From: Tepidimonas sp. UBA997
GTDB lineage: Bacteria > Pseudomonadota > Gammaproteobacteria > Burkholderiales > Burkholderiaceae_C
Assembly: GCA_002291945.1 (NCBI GenBank)
Contig: DBAZ01000014.1
Location: 1 to 10,749 of the forward strand
DNA length: 10,749 bases
Direction: 5' to 3'
Shown: positions 5,465 to 10,749 of the stretch, one piece after another
How the letters are laid out: each line of letters opens with the position of its first letter
Position numbering within the stretch: the stretch's first letter is position 1
Notes under the pieces: model-generated
What the model was told of the DNA's origin: nothing
Seen by the model: only the letters and a program-made list of their open reading frames with translations
The model's database searches: none
Translations under genes and position numbers: made by a program

Positions 5465-7291
5465 ATGAGCGCGTCCATCCCTTCTCCGGACGGAGTAGTA
5501 GAGAACGACCGTCACCACCATCACGATCATCACACGGGCGAGGTGGACGTGGCAGCCACTCCGGCACCGATACCTGACGTCGATCCCGTTGGTGTGATCG
5601 AGGCTGCACTGGTCCGGCTGGTCGATAACGTGGGCGTGCTGGCCGAAGAGGACGTGGTGCGCGCCTTCTCGATTCTCAAGGCCACCGATCTGCCCAGCTA
5701 TCTGCGCCTGCGCAATGCCGCCAAGAAGGCTAACCGCGATTGCTCGTTGACGGTGCTCGACAAACTGGTGCGCGCCGAATTGCCCGCCAGCGATGACGAT
5801 GCCAGCGCGCTCGATGAACTGGTGGCGCTGGCCCGGGCGCAATGCCAGTTGCACCACGATGCCGACCGCAATGCAGTGGCCGTGATTCCGATGCCCGGTC
5901 GGCGCGAGGTGTGGCGCGTGTATTCCTCCGGCTTTGAGGACTGGTTGCGCGCGGCCTACTGGCGAGCCAAGGAAATGGGCGTGCCGGAAACCACGATGAA
6001 ATCGGCGCTGGCCACGCTCGCCGCTGCGGGCATCAACGATGGTGACCAGATTGAAATCCACGTTCGCGCCGCCCGTTGTGACGATGGCTACCTGATCGAT
6101 CTGGCCGATGAACAGTGGCAGGCCATTCACGTCACCCCGCAGGGTTGGCGCGTGGTGAACGAATCGCCGGTGTACTTCACCCGCACGCCCTCGATGCGTC
6201 CGCTGCCGATGCCAGCCACCCACGGTGATGTCGGCTTGCTTTGGCAGCACACCAATATTCCCGCCAACCGCCGCGTGATGGTGCTAGCGTGGCTCTTGGA
6301 CTGCTTCCGTCCGGACACTCCATTTCCGGTGCTGGAACTGGTGGGCGAACAGGGTTCGGCCAAATCCACCACGCAATCTGTGCTGCGCAGTCTGGTCGAC
6401 CCCAACAAGGTGATGCTGCGTGGCCGCCCCAAGACCGTGGAGGACGTGTTCGTCGCCGCCGCCAACAACTGGCTGGTCAGCTACGAAAACCTCTCCGGCC
6501 TCACGCCCGAACAGCAGGATGCCTTTTGCACACTTGCCACCGGCGGCGGCTTTGCCTCACGCCAGCTTTACACCAACGGCGAAGAGCACGTGATGGAGAC
6601 CAAGCGGCCAGTGGTGCTCAACGGCATCGCCGTGGTCGCCACGCGTCCGGACCTGATCGACCGGGTGATCCACGTCGATCTGCCCACCATCCCGGCGGAT
6701 GCCCGGCGCGACGATGCCGACACGCACGCAGGCTGGGAGCGCGATCAACCCACGGTGTTTGCCGGGCTGCTGGATTTGTTCTCAGCGACGCTGGCCATTC
6801 TGCCGACGGTCAAGCTGACCCAGAAGCAGCGGATGGCCGATTACGAACGGCTGGGCGAGGCAGTGGCGCGTGCCCTCGGTTTCGAACCGGGCGAGTTCCA
6901 GCAGCAGTACGCCGAACTCGTGCGCGCAGGCATCGACCGTGCGCTGGAGAGCAATGCGGTCGCGCAAGCGCTCGATAAATACATCGCGGATCGCATCCTG
7001 CCCATCAACTGGCAGGGCACTGCCGGTCAGCTCTACGACCTGCTGAACACCCACAGCATTCCCGACCGCAGCAGTTGGCCACGCTCCCCGAAGGGGCTGG
7101 CCGATCAGTTGCGCCGCATCGCCCCGGCCTACCGCGCCAAGGGGATCGACATCAGCCACCTCGGCCACAGCCGCGACGGCGCGCTCTGGCGCATCGCAGA
7201 AGTCCGCAATTCCAACACCACCCAGCACGCCACGCCGCCCGGCGTCTCCCACACCTCTGTGGGCGGCATTCGATATGGAGAACACCAATGA
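5465..7291 (+). CDS. P-loop ATPase, D5/SF3 helicase-like replication-type protein
   Basis: A 608-residue protein with an ATPase domain in its centre: Walker A GEQGSAKS (294-301), a Walker B-like strand ending in an acidic pair (WLVSYENLS, 336-344), a probable sensor Asn in VVLNGIAV (around 386) and a DRVIHVDLP segment (399-407) with a candidate arginine finger. This order resembles the D5/SF3-type helicase ATPases of phage satellites and plasmid-like elements, which unwind an origin during replication. I see no clear primase motif in the N-terminal half, so a helicase-only or DNA-pumping role is possible. Residues 15-23 (NDRHHHHDH) form an odd His run encoded by a DNA repeat found elsewhere in the window. 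The ribosome site before ATG 5465 is weak (GGCGGTAAAG). Its last four bases overlap the next start (ATGA), implying translational coupling. The exact family is uncertain. Confidence 0.85.
   Translation: MSASIPSPDGVVENDRHHHHDHHTGEVDVAATPAPIPDVDPVGVIEAALVRLVDNVGVLAEEDVVRAFSILKATDLPSYLRLRNAAKKANRDCSLTVLDKLVRAELPASDDDASALDELVALARAQCQLHHDADRNAVAVIPMPGRREVWRVYSSGFEDWLRAAYWRAKEMGVPETTMKSALATLAAAGINDGDQIEIHVRAARCDDGYLIDLADEQWQAIHVTPQGWRVVNESPVYFTRTPSMRPLPMPATHGDVGLLWQHTNIPANRRVMVLAWLLDCFRPDTPFPVLELVGEQGSAKSTTQSVLRSLVDPNKVMLRGRPKTVEDVFVAAANNWLVSYENLSGLTPEQQDAFCTLATGGGFASRQLYTNGEEHVMETKRPVVLNGIAVVATRPDLIDRVIHVDLPTIPADARRDDADTHAGWERDQPTVFAGLLDLFSATLAILPTVKLTQKQRMADYERLGEAVARALGFEPGEFQQQYAELVRAGIDRALESNAVAQALDKYIADRILPINWQGTAGQLYDLLNTHSIPDRSSWPRSPKGLADQLRRIAPAYRAKGIDISHLGHSRDGALWRIAEVRNSNTTQHATPPGVSHTSVGGIRYGEHQ
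5508..5533 (+). repeat. third copy of the 26-bp ACC/ATC repeat, inside the ATPase gene
   Basis: This stretch matches 4138-4163 at 22 of 26 positions in the same orientation, and corresponds to 4179-4204 in inverted orientation. Here it codes for DRHHHHDHH near the ATPase N-terminus; at 4138 the same frame would give DHHHHHNHH. It may be a low-complexity coincidence or a functional DNA site embedded in a gene. Confidence 0.5.
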
Positions 7292-8133
7292 AACTGAATC
7301 CCTTCAACAAAAAGACCAATGGCTATGTCGAGCAGGTCAGGGCCGAGCACGCACAACTGACCCGACAACTGGAAAAGCGCCAGCAGGAATTGCTGGATGC
7401 CGAAGCGGAGCACGCCCGGGAGCGGGCGAAGCAAACCCGCCTGCGGGAGTCTGCCGGTTCGTTGTCGATGAATACGCCGCCCGCCGCCAAAGCGCACTGG
7501 CCGGTGCTGTGCGCAGCCAATGAACGGATGGAGCACCTGAAATCCCAGGTGGAAAACATCACTAATCAGCTCCGCCCGCTGGCACGCGTCTTGGAAGCAC
7601 CCGAGGCGCTTGCCCAAGCGCAGCGCAAGTTGGACGAGGTGCTGACGCAGGACAAAACCAGCGCGCAGGCCTGGAGCAAGACCGAAGCGCAGATCGCAAA
7701 GCTGACTCAGCGCATCACCGAGCTGGAGGCGCGTATCGCCACAGAAACCCAAGCGGCGACCGCCACGCTGCTGGCGACCGAAGGCGAATTCGCGGTACCG
7801 GAAACGCTCGCCAGGCTGGAAGTGGAACTGCGACTGAACCATGCCACGCTGGCTGGATTGCACGCCGAGCAGGAGGCCATGAAATCACAGCGACAGTCCT
7901 TGCCACAGGAAATCAATGCGGCGATCAGCAACTTCAAATGGCGGCGTGCCGATATGGCCGAAGTAGAGCTGTATGAACAACTGCAACCGCTGATGCCTGT
8001 GTTGGCCCGCGCCTCGGCGGCCAAACGCCAGAGCGATTACAACCACCGGGAAGATCGATTCGTCATCGAAATTCCGCAGGGCTTGATCGAGGCTGCGCAG
8101 ACCGCGCTCGGCGCTGAAATGCCGGATGCGTGA
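7288..8133 (+). CDS. coiled-coil protein, translationally coupled to the ATPase
   Basis: A 281-residue soluble protein made mostly of long charged helices with heptad-like spacing: about 12-55 (EQVRAEHAQLTRQLEKRQQE onward), 80-160 and 185-215. A different C-terminal part (about 216-281) contains NFKWRRADMAEVELYEQL and VIEIPQGLIEAAQTALG. No enzyme motif, signal peptide or membrane segment is visible. ATG 7288 overlaps the ATPase stop (ATGA) and has GGAG eight bases upstream; a longer frame from 7075 would run inside the ATPase gene and is rejected. The coupling suggests near-equal production and perhaps a complex with the ATPase, for example as scaffold or loader. I do not recognise the family. 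Confidence 0.85.
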   Translation: MKLNPFNKKTNGYVEQVRAEHAQLTRQLEKRQQELLDAEAEHARERAKQTRLRESAGSLSMNTPPAAKAHWPVLCAANERMEHLKSQVENITNQLRPLARVLEAPEALAQAQRKLDEVLTQDKTSAQAWSKTEAQIAKLTQRITELEARIATETQAATATLLATEGEFAVPETLARLEVELRLNHATLAGLHAEQEAMKSQRQSLPQEINAAISNFKWRRADMAEVELYEQLQPLMPVLARASAAKRQSDYNHREDRFVIEIPQGLIEAAQTALGAEMPDA

Positions 8134-8143
8134 GGGGGGAGCC

Positions 8144-8551
8144 ATGGATATTCAGAACCATCGGTTCGACATGACCGACCCGTTTGCGCCAGTGAAGCAG
8201 CGCGTCGCGCAGGCCGAAACCCTGATGCAACAGATGCCGCCCGCACAGCGCCGGGCCTTGGTGGCGGCGATGCAGACACCTGCCAGCACGCTGACGCCAC
8301 GCAGCATCGATAGTCCGGTGACGGTTGTCTCGATACCGGTACCCGAGTGGGATGGCGGGCGCGATGTGATGCCGCGCACCGGCACTGCGCCACTGCCTGT
8401 AATCAGGCCACGGCGGGCGCGGGTCAAGTTGCCGTGGTGGTGGCCGTGGTTTCTTGCCGCCGAACGGATCGACCGGCGTCTGCGCCGTTGGTGGCAGAAG
8501 CGCATCCAGTGCCAGCCACATCGGCGGCGGCAAGGACTGCGGCGCAGGTGA
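8144..8551 (+). CDS. small basic, Trp-rich hypothetical protein
   Basis: A 135-residue protein beginning MDIQNHRFDMTDPFAPV. The N-terminal part has a helical segment (KQRVAQAETLMQQM, AQRRALVAAMQ) and the middle is Pro/Thr-rich. The C-terminus is strongly basic with a Trp cluster (VKLPWWWPWFLAAERIDRRL, then RRWWQKRIQ and a run of Arg/His). The cluster could be a membrane-surface or nucleic-acid contact, but it is too short and charged to be a clear transmembrane helix. ATG 8144 follows GGGGGGAGCC, a strong ribosome site, ten bases after the coiled-coil gene's stop, so it is the fourth member of the AlpA-led operon. No family is recognised. Confidence 0.7.
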   Translation: MDIQNHRFDMTDPFAPVKQRVAQAETLMQQMPPAQRRALVAAMQTPASTLTPRSIDSPVTVVSIPVPEWDGGRDVMPRTGTAPLPVIRPRRARVKLPWWWPWFLAAERIDRRLRRWWQKRIQCQPHRRRQGLRRR

Positions 8552-8620
8552 AACGGGTCCCTCCTACCGAAAAACCCATACGGGGGGCGCAAGCGCGCAC
8601 CCTCGGTACAGACAGACTAC

Positions 8621-8654
8621 GTAACCGGGTTACCTCCTGAGGTTACCGGTTACC
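8621..8654. repeat. GGTTACC direct and inverted repeats upstream of the 8673 gene
   Basis: GGTTACC occurs at 8628-8634, 8641-8647 and 8648-8654. GTAACC-G-GGTTAC (8621-8633) is a 13-base palindrome, and GTAACCGG (8621-8628) pairs with CCGGTTAC (8646-8653) around a GAGGT/ACCTC inner stem. The block ends seven bases before the ribosome site AAGGAG of the next gene. It looks like an operator or RNA hairpin rather than a terminator, since no T-run follows. Confidence 0.5.
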
Positions 8655-8672
8655 CCCATCAAGGAGTACGCA

Positions 8673-9074
8673 TTGAACACGAACACCATGTCCGGCCAGC
8701 CCTTGGCCTACTACGACCCGGAAGTCGCCCAGCGTGCGCAAGGCTGGCTCAGCAGCGGAAAACCGCTGGTCTGGATTCCCATCCTGAACCAGGAGAACTT
8801 CCCCGATACGCCACCCGAGATCTTGCACTGGCTTGATTCGCGGCAGGCAGCATTGCACGTGCCCATAGGCGACCCTGCAGACCTTTTGCTGATGCCGGAA
8901 GGCGTGACGGGGTGGTTGATGCCTGCTGACGAGACGGACACCGACGTGGCCTGCGGCGTGTGGAACGGCGAGGTCTACATCTTGGGTGTACGGGACCAAC
9001 GCACCGGCAAACCGCAGACTTTGCTGGGCGAGCGTTTCGATGTGGCGACAGGACAGGTCGATGACTGCCAGTAG
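8673..9074 (+). CDS. hypothetical protein with probable TTG start
   Basis: A 133-residue acidic, probably cytoplasmic protein (from the TTG: MNTNTMSGQPLAYYDPEVAQ). It has a Pro/Ile-rich segment (SGKPLVWIPILNQENFPDTP), a DPADLLLMPEGVTGWLMPAD stretch and a beta-rich end (GVWNGEVYILGVRDQRTGKP). No known motif is visible. TTG 8673 lies six bases after AAGGAG, the best ribosome site nearby; the alternative ATG 8688 lies 21 bases from it, so the TTG is favoured. A weak start and the repeat block directly upstream suggest low or regulated expression. The DUF2924 gene follows after about 70 bases. Function unknown. Confidence 0.75.
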   Translation: MNTNTMSGQPLAYYDPEVAQRAQGWLSSGKPLVWIPILNQENFPDTPPEILHWLDSRQAALHVPIGDPADLLLMPEGVTGWLMPADETDTDVACGVWNGEVYILGVRDQRTGKPQTLLGERFDVATGQVDDCQ

Positions 9075-9146
9075 AGCGCAGTTTGACTTGGCTTCCGCCC
9101 GCCACAGCGCGTTCATGGACCTGTCTCAACCACAGGAGCATTTGAA

Positions 9147-9608
9147 ATGACAGTCATCCCCAACAGCAGCATTTCGGCGCAACTGGCCGCGCTGCCATCC
9201 TTGCCCATGGACGATCTCTGGGCGCTATGGGATCAACACTTCCCACGGCGGCCCAGCCATCGCAATCGCCACTATGTGGAATCACGTCTGGCCTACCGCA
9301 TCCAGGAGAAGGCCTACGGCGCGCTGCCCACCAATATCCGCAAGATGCTGGTCGAGGCCGGGGCCAAGCATTCCAAGATCAAGACCGCTGCTGGGCGCAG
9401 CACGCAAACCCTACTGATGCCCGGCACCACGCTGATCCGCGAATGGGATGAGCGCCAGCACCGCGTCACCGTCACGCCCGATGGCCTGTATGAACTCAAC
9501 GGCCAAGTGTTCAAAAGCCTGTCGGCGGCGGCGCGCCACATCACCGGCACACAGTGGAACGGGCCGAAGTTCTTTGGGCTGCGTGATGGCAAGGGGGCTC
9601 AACAATGA
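9147..9608 (+). CDS. DUF2924 domain-containing protein
   Basis: A 153-residue protein with the DUF2924 pattern: an N-terminal LAALPSLPMDDLWALWDQHF, then RPSHRNRHYVESRLAYRIQE, and a C-terminal beta region (PGTTLIREWDERQHRVTVTP, GLYELNGQVFKSLSAAARHI, TGTQWNGPKFFGL). The family's role is unknown. It is typically encoded directly before a large serine recombinase, as here, where the recombinase ATG overlaps this stop (ATGA). That arrangement suggests a recombinase partner, perhaps a directionality or DNA-binding factor, but this is inference from neighbourhood. ATG 9147 has AGGAG nine bases upstream. The protein looks full length. Confidence 0.92.
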   Translation: MTVIPNSSISAQLAALPSLPMDDLWALWDQHFPRRPSHRNRHYVESRLAYRIQEKAYGALPTNIRKMLVEAGAKHSKIKTAAGRSTQTLLMPGTTLIREWDERQHRVTVTPDGLYELNGQVFKSLSAAARHITGTQWNGPKFFGLRDGKGAQQ

Positions 9609-10749
9609 ACGCGCCGCTGCTCGTGCCACCCAAGCGCTGTGCGGTGTACTGCCGCGTCTCCAGCGACGAACGCTTGGACCAGTCCTTCAATTCCATCGAT
9701 GCCCAGAAGGACGCCGGGCAAGCCTTCATCAAGAGCCAAAGCCACGAGGGCTGGATCGCCGTGGCCGATGATTACGACGATGGCGGTTTTTCCGGCGGCA
9801 ACATGGACCGGCCTGCCTTGAAACGACTGATGACCGACATCCAGATGGGCAAGGTCGACATCGTGGTGGTTTACAAAATAGACCGACTATCGCGCTCGTT
9901 GGCCGATTTCGCGCGCATGGTCGATGTGTTCGATCGCCACCGCGTCAGCTTCAGCGCAGTCACCCAGCAGATCAACTCGGCCACCTCGATGGGCCGGTTA
10001 ATGCTCAACGTGCTGCTGTCCTTCGCTCAGTTCGAACGGGAAGTGACTGGGGAACGCATCCGCGACAAGATCGCCGCCAGCAAGGCCAAGGGTATGTGGA
10101 TGGGCGGGCCGCTGCCACTCGGGTACGACGTGCGCGACCGTCTGCTGGTGATCAACGAGGTCGAGGCCGCGCTGGTGCGTCGCATATTCGACGACTTCGT
10201 GACTGTGCGCTCGGCCACGCTGATGGCCAAGGCCTATGGTGCGGAAGGCGTGGTCACCAAGGGCGGCAAGCCCTTCACCAAGCAGACCATCTACAAGATG
10301 CTGCACAACCGGATGTACCTGGGCGAGATCGTCCACAAGGGGCAGAGCTATCCCGGCCAGCATCAGGCCATCATCACGCAAACCCAGTGGGACGCGGTGC
10401 ACGCGCTGATCGCCACCGATGGTATCGAGCGGCGGCGCGAGACCAATGACCGCCAGAGTGAGCCGGTGCTGCTGCGCGGCCTACTATTCACGTCCGACGG
10501 CGAACGGCTGGTGCCCAGCTACACGAAGAAGAAGGGCAAGACCTACCGCTACTACAGCCCGATCAAACACCGGCGCTTCGGCGCGTGGGCCAGTCAGCAC
10601 GGTCCGCTGCCAGCCGCGCCGATTGAAGAACTGGTCACACAGCAGATCGTGGCGGCGCTATCGGCACCGCACATCGTGCAGGTGGTGTGGGATCGGATGC
10701 CACACATCCGGCCCGACCTTACCGAGCCACAGGTCGTGCTGCCGATGCG
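9605..10749 (+). CDS. large serine recombinase (partial, 3' end outside the window)
   Basis: The first 381 residues of a serine site-specific recombinase that would cut and rejoin the element's attachment sites. The resolvase-type catalytic domain spans about 11-155: YCRVSS with the catalytic Ser19, YKIDRLSRSLADFARM (90-105) and SMGRLMLNVLLSFAQFERE (128-146), ending ERIRDKI. A recombinase domain follows at about 165-280 (GPLPLGYDVRD, TIYKMLHNRMYLGEIVHKG). The zinc-ribbon position (LLRGLLFTSDGERLVP, then TYRYYSP) lacks the Cys residues usual in large serine integrases. The ATG at 9605 overlaps the DUF2924 stop, so translation is coupled. The reading frame stays open to the right edge, with no frameshift seen. 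Family identity is secure; which DNA it acts on is not. Confidence 0.95.
   Translation, partial: MNAPLLVPPKRCAVYCRVSSDERLDQSFNSIDAQKDAGQAFIKSQSHEGWIAVADDYDDGGFSGGNMDRPALKRLMTDIQMGKVDIVVVYKIDRLSRSLADFARMVDVFDRHRVSFSAVTQQINSATSMGRLMLNVLLSFAQFEREVTGERIRDKIAASKAKGMWMGGPLPLGYDVRDRLLVINEVEAALVRRIFDDFVTVRSATLMAKAYGAEGVVTKGGKPFTKQTIYKMLHNRMYLGEIVHKGQSYPGQHQAIITQTQWDAVHALIATDGIERRRETNDRQSEPVLLRGLLFTSDGERLVPSYTKKKGKTYRYYSPIKHRRFGAWASQHGPLPAAPIEELVTQQIVAALSAPHIVQVVWDRMPHIRPDLTEPQVVLPM

Noticed and set aside
5508..5533. His run as an engineered tag or vector contamination
   Set aside because: The run is interrupted by Asp and Arg, sits in a native-looking gene, and has a related copy in non-coding DNA, so an artificial tag is unlikely.
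5039..6250. 403-residue minus-strand open frame
   Set aside because: It runs antisense across the end of the 4330 gene, the AlpA gene and the ATPase start, and has the composition of a shadow frame.

Overview
The window reads as an accessory (mobile-element and defence) region of a GC-rich proteobacterium, probably a beta- or gammaproteobacterium. The codon usage is GC-rich, the families are ones common in proteobacterial genomic islands, and Shine-Dalgarno sites are clear at most genes. The species cannot be told from this sequence.

Left part (about 1-2850, minus strand): a type I restriction operon. A small winged-helix regulator is followed after about 10 bp by a complete HsdR restriction subunit. 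The first five codons of a further gene, possibly hsdM, run off the left edge.

Middle (about 2920-5133, plus strand): two tightly linked small genes, an unknown 67-residue protein and a DUF3489-type protein. They are followed by about 700 bp with no convincing gene but many repeats and foldable sequences: nested inverted repeats, a cluster of GCAAACC heptamers, and a long ACC/ATC-type inverted repeat followed by a T-rich tract. A candidate promoter and an unrecognised 267-residue protein with a C-terminal HTH-like segment come next.

Right part (5253-10749, plus strand): a compact set of same-strand genes. In order they are an AlpA-type DNA-binding protein, a P-loop ATPase resembling the D5/SF3 helicase class of phage-satellite replication proteins, a coiled-coil protein that overlaps it by ATGA, a small basic Trp-rich protein, an unknown 133-residue protein with a probable TTG start, a DUF2924 protein, and a large serine recombinase that overlaps the DUF2924 gene by ATGA and leaves the window unfinished.

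Taken together, genes 2921-10749 look like one serine-recombinase mobile element with its own regulator and a replication-type ATPase. The divergent restriction-modification operon is either cargo or a neighbour. The element ends are not visible. The most unusual material is the structured non-coding block at 3621-4329 and a 26-bp ACC/ATC motif that occurs three times, one copy lying inside the ATPase coding region.
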